Shown: positions 42,693-52,308 of the stretch, one piece after another | How positions within the stretch are numbered: position 1 is the first letter of the stretch | Layout: each line of letters begins with the position of its first letter | Notes under the pieces: generated by a model | The model's input: the letters and a program-made list of their open reading frames with translations, nothing else | Database searches by the model: none | What the model was told of the DNA's origin: nothing | From: Pleomorphomonas oryzae DSM 16300 | GTDB taxonomy: Bacteria; Pseudomonadota; Alphaproteobacteria; Rhizobiales; Pleomorphomonadaceae | Length of the DNA stretch: 64,000 nucleotides | Assembly (NCBI RefSeq): GCF_000422965.1 | Contig: NZ_AUHB01000006.1 | Coordinates: forward strand, 248,001 to 312,000 | Direction: 5' to 3' | Position numbers and translations under genes: made by a program

Positions 42693-44285
42693 TCACTTAC
42701 CGAAGGCGGCGGCCATCAGTTCGCGGGTATAGCCCTCGCGTGGCGCGTCGAAGATCTGGTCGGTCGATCCCTCCTCGACGATCTTGCCGCTCTTCATGAC
42801 GACGATATAGTCCGACAGCGCCCGGACCACCGCCAGATCGTGGCTGATGAACAGGTAGCTGAGGCCGTGCTTGGCCTGCAGGTCGCGCAACAGCTCGACG
42901 ATCTGCTTCTGCACGGATCGGTCCAGAGCCGACGTCGGCTCGTCCAGCACCACCACCTGCGGCTTGAGGATGATGGCGCGGGCAATGGCGATGCGCTGGC
43001 GCTGGCCGCCCGAGAATTCGTGCGGATAGCGGTTACGCGTCGCCGGATCGAGGCCGACCTCCATGAACGCCTTGATGGCCCGAAGATCGCGATCCGATTT
43101 GCTGAGCTGTGGTTCGTGAACCAGCAGCCCCTCGGTGACGATCTGCCCGGCGGTCATGCGCGGGCTGAGCGATCCGAACGGATCCTGGAACACCAGCTGC
43201 ATCTGACGCCGGTGCCGGCGCATCTCCTGGCGGCTCGCCTCGGAGATGTCGTCGGTGCCGAAGCGGATGGCACCGGTGCCGTGGTTGAGGCGCAAGAGCG
43301 CCCGGCCAAGCGTCGACTTGCCCGAGCCGCTTTCGCCGACGATGCCGATCGTCTGGCCTTCCTTGAGGCGGATGTCGACATGGTCGACGGCGTGGATATC
43401 CAGCTTCTTGCCACCCATGAAGCCGCCACCCATCGAGAAGCGGACGTCGACGTCCCGGCCCTCCAGCAGCACTGGCGCGTTATCTGGCGGCGGCGCCTTG
43501 CGGCCCGTCGGCTCAGCAGCCAGCAGCATCTTGGTATAGGGATGCTGCGGGTTGGCGAAGATGTCGGCCACCGTACCGGTCTCCACCACCTCGCCGGTGC
43601 GCATCACCGCCACCCTGTCGGAGAAGCGGCGAACAATGCCGAGATCGTGGCTGATGAACACGATGGCCAGGCCGATCCGCTGCTTCAACTCGGCCAGCAG
43701 TTCCAGGATCTGCGCCTGGATGGTGACGTCGAGCGCCGTCGTCGGTTCGTCGGCGATCAGCAGCTCCGGGTCGTTGGCCAGCGCCATGGCGATCATCACG
43801 CGTTGGCGCTGACCGCCCGACATCTCGTAAGGATAGCTGTCGACGCGCCGTTCCGGGTCGGGGATCTTGACGAGCTTGAGCAGCTCGATCGCCTTCGCCC
43901 GTGCCGCCTTGGCCGAAAGGCCGCGGTGCTGCATCATCGGCTCGGCAAGCTGCTTGCCGATCTTGTAGAGCGGATCGAGCGAGGTCATCGGCTCCTGGAA
44001 GATCATGGTGATCTTGGCGCCGCGGATCTGGTTCAGCTTGCCGAGCGGCAGGCCAACCATCTCCTGGCCCTGGAACTTCGCCGAACCCTCGGCGCGGCCG
44101 TTGCTGGCCAGAAGGCCCATGATCGCCATCATGGTCTGGCTCTTGCCCGAGCCGCTTTCGCCAACGATGGCCAGCGTTTCGCCCTTGCTGACCTGGAGAT
44201 CGATGCCCTTCACCGCGTGGACGTCACCGGTCGGCGTCGAAAAGCGGACGTTGAGCCCGCGAATATCGAGAAGCGTATCGGCCAT
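42693..44285 (-). CDS. Peptide ABC transporter, fused double ATP-binding protein
   Basis: A 530-residue ATPase made of two nucleotide-binding domains in one chain, equivalent to OppD plus OppF, as in YejF. Each half has Walker A (GESGSGKS), signature (MSGGQRQR and FSGGQRQR) and Walker B ([12 protein letters not shown] and [12 protein letters not shown]). The ATG at 44285 follows AAGGACC and lies one base from the OppC stop. It is the last gene of the operon. Confidence 0.93.
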   Translation of the reverse strand: MADTLLDIRGLNVRFSTPTGDVHAVKGIDLQVSKGETLAIVGESGSGKSQTMMAIMGLLASNGRAEGSAKFQGQEMVGLPLGKLNQIRGAKITMIFQEPMTSLDPLYKIGKQLAEPMMQHRGLSAKAARAKAIELLKLVKIPDPERRVDSYPYEMSGGQRQRVMIAMALANDPELLIADEPTTALDVTIQAQILELLAELKQRIGLAIVFISHDLGIVRRFSDRVAVMRTGEVVETGTVADIFANPQHPYTKMLLAAEPTGRKAPPPDNAPVLLEGRDVDVRFSMGGGFMGGKKLDIHAVDHVDIRLKEGQTIGIVGESGSGKSTLGRALLRLNHGTGAIRFGTDDISEASRQEMRRHRRQMQLVFQDPFGSLSPRMTAGQIVTEGLLVHEPQLSKSDRDLRAIKAFMEVGLDPATRNRYPHEFSGGQRQRIAIARAIILKPQVVVLDEPTSALDRSVQKQIVELLRDLQAKHGLSYLFISHDLAVVRALSDYIVVMKSGKIVEEGSTDQIFDAPREGYTRELMAAAFGK

Positions 44286-44286
44286 G

Positions 44287-45420
44287 TCAGCGGTCCTTCG
44301 GATCAAGGGCGTCGCGCAAACCGTCGCCGATGAAGTTGAGGGCGAACAGCGTCACCACGAAGAAGACGGCCGGGTAGATCAGCAGCCAGGGGACATACTG
44401 CATGCCCGTGGTGCCCTCGGCGATCAGCGATCCCCAGGAGGTCATCGGCTCCTGAACGCCAAGCCCCAGGAAGCTCAAGAAGCTTTCGAGCAGGATGACC
44501 TTCGGCACCAGCACGGTGACGAACACCACGACCGGGCCGATGGTGTTGGGAATGACGTGCCGGCGGATGATCTGCCAGTTGGAGAGGCCCATGGCGTGTG
44601 CTGCCTCGACGAACTCGCGCCGCTTCAGCGACAGCGTCTGCCCGCGAACGATACGCGCCATATCCAGCCACTCGATGGCGCCGATCGCCGCGAAGATCAG
44701 CACGAAATGCCGGCCGAAGAACACGACGAGCATGATCACGAAGAACATGAACGGCAGCGAGTAGAGGATCTCCACGAAGCGCATCATCACGTTGTCGACG
44801 CGACCGCCGACATAACCCGACACGGCGCCATAGGTGACGCCGATGATGAGCGATACCAAGGTGGCGAGAAGGCCGACGGTGATCGACACTTGCCCACCAA
44901 CCATGATGCGCGGCAGGAGGTCGCGGCCGTTGCGATCTGTACCGAACGGGAAATATTGCCCGTTGATCTTGCCCTTGACCTCGATGGTCTTGCCGTCATC
45001 CAGCGTCGAGGTGATTTCGGAACCGTCGAACTCATCGGGACGATCGAGATAGCGCGTAGCACGGGGATCAATCGGCTTGTCCGAGCTGATGCGCGCCGTG
45101 TAGTCCGTGCCCTCCGCGTCGAAGGCGTCGAGTCGGAGATGCGCCCGCTCGACAGCCGTCTGCATCACCTGATGCAGCGTGTCCTCGAGCGGATAGGGAT
45201 CAAGCGACGGCGGCACCGCCACATAGGACGGGAAAATCTGATCATATCTGTGCGGATAGACCCAGGTACCGCCAAAGCTGAAGATCGCCACGATGATCAG
45301 CACGAAAAGGCTGGCCATCGCCGCCTTGTTGCGCACGAAACGGTGGCGGGCCATGGCCCACAGGCTGATGCCGCGCACCGCCGTCGTCGGCTCATTGAGG
45401 GTTTGCGTCATCTCACTCAT
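44287..45420 (-). CDS. Peptide ABC transporter permease (OppC type)
   Basis: A 377-residue inner-membrane permease. After the first helix there is an insert of roughly 100 residues on the periplasmic side (about residues 55-160), which makes it longer than E. coli OppC; the channel part starts at GTDRNGRDLLPRI and has the EAA loop EFVEAAHAMGLSNWQIIRRHVIPN. The ATG at 45420 overlaps the OppB end by eight bases. Similar long forms occur in YejE-like transporters. Confidence 0.92.
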   Translation of the reverse strand: MSEMTQTLNEPTTAVRGISLWAMARHRFVRNKAAMASLFVLIIVAIFSFGGTWVYPHRYDQIFPSYVAVPPSLDPYPLEDTLHQVMQTAVERAHLRLDAFDAEGTDYTARISSDKPIDPRATRYLDRPDEFDGSEITSTLDDGKTIEVKGKINGQYFPFGTDRNGRDLLPRIMVGGQVSITVGLLATLVSLIIGVTYGAVSGYVGGRVDNVMMRFVEILYSLPFMFFVIMLVVFFGRHFVLIFAAIGAIEWLDMARIVRGQTLSLKRREFVEAAHAMGLSNWQIIRRHVIPNTIGPVVVFVTVLVPKVILLESFLSFLGLGVQEPMTSWGSLIAEGTTGMQYVPWLLIYPAVFFVVTLFALNFIGDGLRDALDPKDR

Positions 45421-46336
45421 AACGGACCCTCGGATCGAGAACGGCATAGAGAATGTCGACGAGAAGATTGAACACGACGATGAACACTGAGATCAGCACC
45501 ACCGTGCCCATCACCAGCGTGTAGTCGCGGTTGAGAGCGCCGAGGACGAAATAGCGGCCGACACCGGGCAACCCATAAACGGTCTCGACCACCACGGAGC
45601 CGGTCAGAACGGCGGCGGCAACCGGGCCGAGATAGCTGACGGCCGGCACCAGAGCGGCGCGCATGGCGTGAACGATCACCACCACCCGGGTCGGCAGACC
45701 GTAGGCGCGCGCGGTGCGGATATGGTCGGCACGGAGCGTCTCGATCATCGAGCCGCGGGTGATGCGCGCGAACACCGCGAGCTGCGGCAGCGCCAGCGAA
45801 ATCACCGGCAAGAGCAGATTTTTCGGGCCGCCGTCCCCCCAACCGCCAGCCGGCAGCACGTGCAGCACCACGGCGAAGACAAAGGACAGGATCGGCGCCA
45901 GCACGAAGTTCGGCACGGTGATACCGAAGCTCGCGACGGTCATCACGGCATAGTCGACAAAGGAATTCTGCCGGAGCGCCGCGTAGGAACCGATGGCGAT
46001 GCCGCCGAAAACCGCCACCAGCAGTGCCCACGCGCCAAGAGTCATCGAATAAGGCAGGCTGTTGGCAATCAACTGGGCCACAGTGAAATCGCGATAGATG
46101 AAGCTCGGGCCAAGGTCACCGTGGAAGAGATTCCAGAGATAATGGCCATACTGGACCACCAGCGGCTGATCGAGCAGGAAGGCGCGCTTCAGGTTTTCGA
46201 GGACCTGCGGCTCCAGGGGGCGTTCAAGGTTGAACGGCCCGCCGGGCGCGACGCGCATCAGGAAGAAAGACAAGGTAACGACGATGAAGATGGTCGGCAG
46301 GGCCGACATCAGCCGTCGCAGGACAAAACGTAACAT
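45413..46336 (-). CDS. Peptide ABC transporter permease (OppB type)
   Basis: A 307-residue permease with six helices, the usual MLRFVLRRLMSALPTI start and the EAA region DHIRTARAYGLPTRVVVIVHAMRAA. An upstream extension of the frame is not supported. It follows the binding-protein gene after a 174-base gap that contains a hairpin, and overlaps OppC. Confidence 0.93.
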   Translation of the reverse strand: MLRFVLRRLMSALPTIFIVVTLSFFLMRVAPGGPFNLERPLEPQVLENLKRAFLLDQPLVVQYGHYLWNLFHGDLGPSFIYRDFTVAQLIANSLPYSMTLGAWALLVAVFGGIAIGSYAALRQNSFVDYAVMTVASFGITVPNFVLAPILSFVFAVVLHVLPAGGWGDGGPKNLLLPVISLALPQLAVFARITRGSMIETLRADHIRTARAYGLPTRVVVIVHAMRAALVPAVSYLGPVAAAVLTGSVVVETVYGLPGVGRYFVLGALNRDYTLVMGTVVLISVFIVVFNLLVDILYAVLDPRVRYE

Positions 46337-46465
46337 AGACCCGTCCCCGTTGGAGTGGTCACGGAAGGCGAGAACGACACGCCGGCCGGGCACCCGAAGA
46401 CGAGCCCTCGGATAGGCCGACGGGCGCCGCCTCCCCTTTACGGGAATGCGCCGCCCTCAGGAACG

Positions 46466-46495
46466 CCGCCCCTTTCCCGATTGGGAAAAGGGCGG
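46466..46495 (-). repeat. Intercistronic hairpin between oppA and oppB
   Basis: CCGCCCCTTTCCC (46466-46478) and GGGAAAAGGGCGG (46483-46495) pair with a single mismatch around four bases. There is no T-run on the coding strand, so it is more likely an mRNA-stabilising or attenuating hairpin that favours oppA. Confidence 0.6.
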
Positions 46496-46510
46496 ACGCC
46501 TTCGATCATC

Positions 46511-48112
46511 TCACTGAAGCGACAGGAACTTGGTCAGGTGCTCGTTGACGCCGTTCAGAGCGAAGCCCTTGACCTTGTTGGAAACGAGCCAGGTGGAAGC
46601 GTGCACCATCAGCGGCACGACACCCTGTTCGTCCATGGCGATCTGCTCGGCGTCATGCATCAGCTGCAGGCGCTTGGCGGCATCGCGCTCCGAATAGGAG
46701 GCCTTCATCAGATCGTCGAACTTGGGGTTCGAATAGTGACCGTAGTTGAAGGTCTTGTTGGAGCTGACCATCAGGTTGAGGAAGTTTTCCGGGTCGGCGT
46801 AGTCCGCCTGCCAGCCGCAACGCGCCGCATCGAACGAGCCGCCTTCCTGCAGGTAGGCGTAGTGCGACTTGACGTCGAGGTTCTGGATGGTGACCTCGGC
46901 GCCGAGCGCCTTCCACATGTCGGCAACGGCGGTCGCCACCTTCTTGTGGTTCTCGTTGGTGTTGAAGCGGATGTCGACCTTGAGCGGCTTGCCGCCCTCG
47001 CCGTAACCGGCTTGCTTCAGAAGGTCCTTGGCCTTGTCTTCGCGATCGAGCTGATCGAGATCGGCCCACTCCGGCTTGGCCGGCGTATAGCCAACGATGC
47101 CTTCCGGCACGAAGGAATAAGCCGGAAGCTGCGTGCCGGAGAAGATCTTGTCCGACAGGAAGTCGCGGTCGACGGCCATGGAGAAGGCCTGACGGACGCG
47201 CACGTCGTCAAACGGCGGCTTGCGCGTATCAAGCACGTAGTAATAGGAGGAAAGGTCCGGCGCGGCCAGAACCTGGTCCTTGCCGAGCTTGCCTTCCAGG
47301 AACTTCTTCTGGTCGGCCTGGAAGTTATAGACCACATCCAGCTCGCCGGCCTCGAACATGCGCTCGGTGGTCGCCTGATCCTCCGATGGGTTGTAGATGA
47401 CCTTGTCGATCTTGACGCTGGCCGCATCCCAGTACTTCGGGTTCTTCACCGAGGTGATGTGGTCGTTGGGCACGTTTTCGGTCAGGCAGTAGGCGCCATT
47501 GCAAACGATGTTGCCCGGCTTGATCCACGAGCTGCCGAACTTTTCGATGGCCCAGCTCGGAACCGGCAGAGCGGCGTAGTGGGCGAGCAGCTCAATGAAA
47601 TAGGGAGTGGGACGCTCGAGCGTGATCTCGAGGGTCTTGTCGTCAACGGCCTTGACGCCCAGCGTGTCGATCGCCGCCTTGCCGCCGTTGATCGCCTCGG
47701 CGTTCTTGATGGGATAGAGAATGTTGGCGTATTCGGCCGCTTCCTTCGGATCCTCCATCCGGCGGTAGGCGAATACGAAGTCATTGGCGGTGACCGGCTT
47801 GCCGTCCGACCAACTGGCGTTCTGGCGCAGCTTGAAGGTGTAGACGGTACCATCGTCCGACAGCGTCCAGCTCTCGGCAACACCCGGGATCACCTTGCCA
47901 TGCGGATCATAAATGGTGAGGCCCTCGAACATATCGCGGACGATGAAGCCCTCGACGTCGATGGAGATATGCGCCTGATCGAGCGTTTGCGGCTCGCCGC
48001 CGTTGCCACGATGGATGACCACCTCGGCCAGCGACGGCGTCGCCAGAACCGCCAGCATCGAGCCGGCGATCAACGTCGCCGACAACGTCCGAAATACACG
48101 GTGAGTGTTCAT
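46511..48112 (-). CDS. Peptide ABC transporter substrate-binding protein (OppA type)
   Basis: A 533-residue family 5 periplasmic binding protein. The signal peptide covers residues 1-29 (TLIAGSMLAVLATPSLAEV), and the fold begins with the characteristic GGEPQTLDQAHISIDVEGFIVRDMFEGL-type region. It is the first gene of the four-gene importer. The ATG at 48112 gives a sensible signal peptide; the longer frame does not. The ligand is probably an oligopeptide. Confidence 0.93.
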   Translation of the reverse strand: MNTHRVFRTLSATLIAGSMLAVLATPSLAEVVIHRGNGGEPQTLDQAHISIDVEGFIVRDMFEGLTIYDPHGKVIPGVAESWTLSDDGTVYTFKLRQNASWSDGKPVTANDFVFAYRRMEDPKEAAEYANILYPIKNAEAINGGKAAIDTLGVKAVDDKTLEITLERPTPYFIELLAHYAALPVPSWAIEKFGSSWIKPGNIVCNGAYCLTENVPNDHITSVKNPKYWDAASVKIDKVIYNPSEDQATTERMFEAGELDVVYNFQADQKKFLEGKLGKDQVLAAPDLSSYYYVLDTRKPPFDDVRVRQAFSMAVDRDFLSDKIFSGTQLPAYSFVPEGIVGYTPAKPEWADLDQLDREDKAKDLLKQAGYGEGGKPLKVDIRFNTNENHKKVATAVADMWKALGAEVTIQNLDVKSHYAYLQEGGSFDAARCGWQADYADPENFLNLMVSSNKTFNYGHYSNPKFDDLMKASYSERDAAKRLQLMHDAEQIAMDEQGVVPLMVHASTWLVSNKVKGFALNGVNEHLTKFLSLQ

Positions 48113-48258
48113 ATTTTCGAGCCTCCTGCCTGTAGTCGCGCCGACCGGAGCCTTGCTACCGGTCGCTGTCGTTGAGTTTTTATTGGTTGGCTTGCTAGTG
48201 ATCCAAGAGCGCCAGAAATACCAAACGGCGCCAGTCGTTCTCTTTCTCTTCGCCAGCT

Positions 48259-49176
48259 TCAAATGCCGGGACGGTGCTGGGCAATCCAGTGCCAAGCGAT
48301 ATCGATCCGGCGGGGTATCCAAACTTTATCATGGGTTAGCACGTAGTCCACAAAACGCTGAAGCGCGGCGACGCGGGCCGGCCGGCCGACGAGGCGACAA
48401 TGCAGGCCGACATTCAGCATCTTGGGACTGCCGTTTCGTCCTTCCTCATAGAGAACGTCAAAGGCGTCCTTGAGGTAGGTGTAGAACTGATCACCCGAGT
48501 TGAAACCTTGATTTGTCGCAAACCGCATGTCGTTGGTGTCGAGCGTATACGGAATGATGAGATGCGGTCCGTTCGGTCCATCGAGCCAATACGGCAAGTC
48601 GTCGGCATACGAGTCGGAGGAATAAAGAAAGCCCCCCTCTTCCATGGCGAGCTCGGTTGAATGGATCGAGGCGCGGCCGGTATACCAGCCGAGCGGTCGG
48701 GACCCTGTGACTTGCTCATGGATGCGGATGGCCTCGAGCATGTGCTCACGCTCGGCCTCCTTGGTATAGTCCTTGTAGTCGATCCACTTCAGGCCGTGGC
48801 TGGCGATTTCCCAGTCGGCCTCCTTCATCGCCGCCACCACCTCGGGGTTGCGCGCGAGCGCCGTGGCGACGCCGTAGACCGTCACCGGCACGGCGCGCGA
48901 GGTGAACAGGCGATGGAGCCGCCAGAAGCCGGCGCGCGAGCCGTACTCGTAGATCGACTCCATGTTGGCGTGCCGCTGGCCGGGCCAGGGCTGGGCGCCG
49001 ACGATTTCCGACAGGAAGGCCTCAGAGGCGGCATCGCCATGCAGGATGCAATTCTCGCCGCCTTCCTCGTAATTGACGACGAACTGCACTGCGATGTGAG
49101 CGCCTTCCGGCCAGGCGGCATCGGGAGGATTGCGGCCGTAACCAACCATGTCACGGGGATAGGTCTTGTCGATCAT
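48259..49176 (-). CDS. puuE: Allantoinase PuuE (polysaccharide-deacetylase fold)
   Basis: A 305-residue enzyme of the polysaccharide deacetylase family matching PuuE, which hydrolyses allantoin to allantoate in purine breakdown. Landmarks are YPRDMVGYGRNPPDAAWPEGA at the start, FVVNYEEGGEN, EIASHGLKWIDY and GWYTGRASIHSTELA. No other uric-acid genes occur in the window. It precedes the peptide transporter by 146 bases on the same strand; whether they are one unit is unclear. Confidence 0.9.
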   Translation of the reverse strand: MIDKTYPRDMVGYGRNPPDAAWPEGAHIAVQFVVNYEEGGENCILHGDAASEAFLSEIVGAQPWPGQRHANMESIYEYGSRAGFWRLHRLFTSRAVPVTVYGVATALARNPEVVAAMKEADWEIASHGLKWIDYKDYTKEAEREHMLEAIRIHEQVTGSRPLGWYTGRASIHSTELAMEEGGFLYSSDSYADDLPYWLDGPNGPHLIIPYTLDTNDMRFATNQGFNSGDQFYTYLKDAFDVLYEEGRNGSPKMLNVGLHCRLVGRPARVAALQRFVDYVLTHDKVWIPRRIDIAWHWIAQHRPGI

Positions 49177-49242
49177 GTCGCATCACCTCGTCTGGTTGGG
49201 CGAACGGCGCCCGACATCGGCAGAAGCAAGAGCGCGGCCAGC

Positions 49243-50097
49243 TCAGTGCGTGGCCTCGTCGTCGGGGAAAGAGCCGCCGACATCGAGCGTCAGCTCGTCT
49301 TCCTTTGTCCCGTGGGTGCGTGCCAGCCTGTTCCAGGCACGCCAGCCGAACGGAATATAGGCGAGATAAAGAATGGTCACGATGCTGAGCACGTGGAAAG
49401 GATAGCTGACCAGCAACATCGCCAGGATGACCACGCCGATCAGGATCGGCACCACCCATTCACGCTGAATGCCGCCGTATTTCTTGCCCGAAAAGGTCGG
49501 CACGCGGCTCACCATCAGCGCAGCGATCAGCACCACATAGGCAACCACGACCGGCGCTGCCGCTTGCGGCACGTCGATACCGACACGGTCGACATAAACA
49601 GGCAAAAGCACCGCAAGCGCGCCGGCCGGAATGGGCACTCCGGTGAAGAAGTTGGCCTGCCAGGCTGGCTTGTCTTCGCCCAGCATGGTGTTGAAGCGCG
49701 CAAGGCGCAGGGCACCGGCAATGGCAAACAGCACCACAGCTACCCAGCCGAAGGAACTGATGTCGTGGAAATTCCACACAAACAGCAGCAGCGGCGGCGC
49801 CACACCGAAACTCAGAAAATCGCTGAGAGAGTCGAGTTCCGCGCCGAACTTCGAGGTCACGCGCAAGTAGCGGGCGAGCCGGCCGTCGAGCCCGTCCAGC
49901 ACGGCCGCGACGAGAATGGCATAAACCGCCATATCGATGCGGCCCTCAAACCCCATGCGGATCGAGGTGAGCCCCGCACAGAGCGACAGCAACGTCACCA
50001 AATTGGGGATCACACTGCGGATCGGAATGCGGCGGAGCCGTTTCGGGCGCTCAACAGCCTCCGGCTCGGGATCGAACGGCGGGAAAAGTCCAGGCAT
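49243..50097 (-). CDS. pssA: Phosphatidylserine synthase (CDP-diacylglycerol-serine transferase)
   Basis: A type II Pss membrane enzyme of 284 residues with about eight helices. The CDP-alcohol phosphotransferase motif is complete: D68, D71-G72, A75-R76, G85, D89 and D93. It makes phosphatidylserine, which the neighbouring Psd converts to phosphatidylethanolamine. It follows psd after 11 bases. Confidence 0.94.
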   Translation of the reverse strand: MPGLFPPFDPEPEAVERPKRLRRIPIRSVIPNLVTLLSLCAGLTSIRMGFEGRIDMAVYAILVAAVLDGLDGRLARYLRVTSKFGAELDSLSDFLSFGVAPPLLLFVWNFHDISSFGWVAVVLFAIAGALRLARFNTMLGEDKPAWQANFFTGVPIPAGALAVLLPVYVDRVGIDVPQAAAPVVVAYVVLIAALMVSRVPTFSGKKYGGIQREWVVPILIGVVILAMLLVSYPFHVLSIVTILYLAYIPFGWRAWNRLARTHGTKEDELTLDVGGSFPDDEATH

Positions 50098-50108
50098 CGC
50101 TGTCCGCC

Positions 50109-50810
50109 TCAGGCCACACGCACGAACGGCGTCTTCGTCGTGCCATCGATGTCGGCAAGCACCGTCTCACCGGCAATCGCTCTCGCCCCTTCTGAGATCA
50201 GCGCCGTCGCCGTCGTCGGCAGGTAGACGTCGACGCGCGAACCAAAGCGAATGAGGCCGAAGCGGTCACCAACGGTCAGGCTTTCACCCTCGCGGGTGAA
50301 GGAGACGATGCGGCGCGCAATCAGCCCGGCGATCTGCACCACGCCGACCACCCGCCCATCCGGCCGCTCGATGACAAGGCCGTTGCGCTCGTTGTCCTCA
50401 CTGGCCTTGTCGAGCTCGGCATTGATGAACTTGCCGGCCTTGTAGGCGATGCGGGTCACGCGACCAGTCACCGGCGCTCTGTTTATGTGCACGTCGAATA
50501 CGTTCATGAACACGCAGATGCGCAGCATCGGCTCCGGGCCGAGGCCGAGCTCACGCGGCGGCACGGCGAGGCCAACCGCGGAGATGCGGCCATCGGCCGG
50601 CGAAATGACCAGTGAGTTCGACACGATCGTGACGCGCACAGGGTCACGGAAGAACAGCGCGCACCAGAGGGTGAGTCCCAGCCCGATCCAGAACAGCGGT
50701 TCGAACAACCAGCCGAGCAGCACGGTGGCCGCCAGGAAAATCAGGATGAACTTGTGCCCTTCTGGGTGGATCGGTGGCATACCGTTTCGGATCGACTTCA
50801 ACACCGACAT
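50109..50810 (-). CDS. psd: Phosphatidylserine decarboxylase proenzyme (short form)
   Basis: A 233-residue pyruvoyl enzyme that makes phosphatidylethanolamine. Two N-terminal membrane helices (about 20-55) are followed by [13 protein letters not shown] and the self-cleavage site G190-S191 in [11 protein letters not shown]. The ATG at 50810 gives [20 protein letters not shown], normal for the family. It forms an operon with pssA. Confidence 0.94.
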   Translation of the reverse strand: MSVLKSIRNGMPPIHPEGHKFILIFLAATVLLGWLFEPLFWIGLGLTLWCALFFRDPVRVTIVSNSLVISPADGRISAVGLAVPPRELGLGPEPMLRICVFMNVFDVHINRAPVTGRVTRIAYKAGKFINAELDKASEDNERNGLVIERPDGRVVGVVQIAGLIARRIVSFTREGESLTVGDRFGLIRFGSRVDVYLPTTATALISEGARAIAGETVLADIDGTTKTPFVRVA

Positions 50811-50937
50811 GTCGTTTAGCCCGTGCAATCGCGGGGCAACCCCGCTGAGAGAAACGGACTTTTCGCACGAAAGAGCGACACATGCAAAGCCGGTCGTTGC
50901 CGCTTGCCGGTTGTTCACACCGCTTTCAACGAAAAGC

Positions 50938-50965
50938 GGCCGGCGGAACTGTCACCCCGCCGGCC
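50938..50965 (-). terminator. Terminator after ribN
   Basis: GGCCGGCGG (50938-50946) and CCGCCGGCC (50957-50965) form a perfect nine-base stem. On the minus strand it is followed by GCTTTTCGTT, a modest T-run. Confidence 0.6.
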
Positions 50966-51013
50966 GTTAAGGCGAAATTTGGAAGACAACCGCTTTCCAG
51001 CGCTCGCCTGAGG

Positions 51014-51973
51014 TCACGCAGGTACCGGCTCGTTGTTGAGCGACTTTCCGGTTTCCGTACGCAGCAGATAGAAAGACGCGCCGATGATCAATACCGCGCC
51101 AATCCAGAGATAGCCGCTCGGCGCGTAGGCAAACACCAGCCAGCCGGCCAGCGTGTTGAGCGGCAGACGAACGTTGTCGAATGTCTGGAGGTAGGAGGCG
51201 TCGGCACGGGCATAGGCGAGCGTCAGCAGATATTGAGCAGCAGCGGTCAGCGCCGCCAGCGCCACCACGACCCAGAGGACGGTACCACCCGGCAGAGCGA
51301 AAGCGGCTCCCACGTCGAAGCCGGTCGAGGTCATGAGAAAGGCTGCGTTGATCGGCGTGAGCAGCGCCAGAAGATAGACGGTCACTGCCTCCGGCCGCTC
51401 GACGGCGGCAAGCTGCTTGGTCATCACCGATGAGGCCGCCCACATTGCCGCCGCGCCAAGCGGCAGCAGACTATAGACCGTGAAGCTGTCGGACCAGGGC
51501 GCCAGGATCAGCATGCCACCGATGAAGCCGACGAGCGTGGCAAGCGCCCGGTGCGGACCGATGCGCTCACCCAGAATGAGCCGCGCCGCGACGATGACGA
51601 TGAATGGCGAGGTCATGTCGATGGCCACCACCTGAGCGATCGGCACACCGGCCGCCAGCGCGCCAACGAAGAACTGCACGCCAAGCGTCGCAAAGATGAC
51701 GCGGATGATGTGCGCCACCGGATGCACGGTGCGAAAGGCCCCGGCGCCGAGTTTCAGAAGGGTCGGCAGGAAGAAGACCAGCGACAGCCCGTATTGCCAG
51801 AAAGCGAGCGCCTGCGAGGAGAAGTGGTAGGTTCCGGTCACCCACTGGGTGAGTACGTTGATGGCGGCGAAGACGACGCCGGCGGACACCATGTAGACCG
51901 CCCCAAGGACAGGGAACGATCGGGTCTTGTTCGGGCTCTGATTCAAGGTTCGAATCCCAAAAAGGAACGACAC
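51014..51973 (-). CDS. ribN: Riboflavin importer RibN (EamA/DMT family)
   Basis: A 319-residue membrane protein with ten helices in two EamA repeats (AINVLTQWVTGTYHFSS and PFIVIVAARLILGERIG are recognisable). EamA proteins have many substrates, but an FMN riboswitch directly upstream identifies this as the RibN type first described in Rhizobium. The GTG at 51973 has little ribosome-site support; a TTG at 51946 behind GGGAT is an alternative. Confidence 0.87.
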   Translation of the reverse strand: MSFLFGIRTLNQSPNKTRSFPVLGAVYMVSAGVVFAAINVLTQWVTGTYHFSSQALAFWQYGLSLVFFLPTLLKLGAGAFRTVHPVAHIIRVIFATLGVQFFVGALAAGVPIAQVVAIDMTSPFIVIVAARLILGERIGPHRALATLVGFIGGMLILAPWSDSFTVYSLLPLGAAAMWAASSVMTKQLAAVERPEAVTVYLLALLTPINAAFLMTSTGFDVGAAFALPGGTVLWVVVALAALTAAAQYLLTLAYARADASYLQTFDNVRLPLNTLAGWLVFAYAPSGYLWIGAVLIIGASFYLLRTETGKSLNNEPVPA

Positions 51974-52052
51974 GGAACCAGGGCGATCGGGCCATGAAGA
52001 TAATCGGTCGCAATTGGCTATCGCCAGCTGCGAGCGGGATTTTCAGCATACC

Positions 52053-52195
52053 CTTCTCTTTCATCCGGACTGTACCGTCGGCTCCGGAATCCAACCGGAT
52101 CTGCTGACCCCCGGCCATACGGCCAGAGCGCTCGCGGGCTAGGCAACTGACGTCGCCATTACCGCCGGTGGGGAGTTTCGCCCCGCCCCGAGAAT
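52053..52195 (-). ncRNA. FMN riboswitch (RFN element)
   Basis: On the minus strand the element shows the conserved segments in order: CGGGGCGGGGCGAAACTCCC, CACCGGCGGTAA, AGCCCGCGAGCG, GGGGTCAGCAGATCCGGT and GACGGTACAGTCCGGATGAA. The closing stem P1 is TTCTC (52190-52194) with GAGAA (52054-52058). FMN binding would switch ribN off when flavin is abundant. Confidence 0.95.
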
Positions 52196-52283
52196 GGTTG
52201 CCAGCACAGGGAACCCCACACCGGCAAAAAGACTTTAGTCCGGGAAGCCCCCGAAATCAAAGGCGACACACCGTTTCCCCGCG

Positions 52284-52308
52284 CATGACAGTCATGTTCT
52301 CCGACATG
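52284..52308. promoter_or_regulatory. Cluster of CATG-containing inverted repeats before the MFS gene
   Basis: CATGA-CAG-TCATG (52284-52296) and CATGT...ACATG (52293-52308) overlap. They are placed where a repressor such as a TetR or MarR protein might act, but no regulator gene is adjacent. Confidence 0.3.

Noticed and set aside
42684-44333. 549-codon plus-strand frame opposite the fused ATPase
   Set aside because: Antisense to two intact nucleotide-binding domains.
46355-48175. 606-codon plus-strand frame opposite oppA
   Set aside because: Antisense shadow; the minus strand gives a signal peptide and a family 5 binding protein.
48661-50226. 521-codon plus-strand frame across puuE and pssA
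   Set aside because: It crosses two genes on the other strand and reads as His/Arg-rich low-information sequence.
51943-51962. GGTTCGAATCC resembling a tRNA T loop at the beginning of ribN
   Set aside because: The flanking bases do not form a T stem, and no acceptor or anticodon arm is near.
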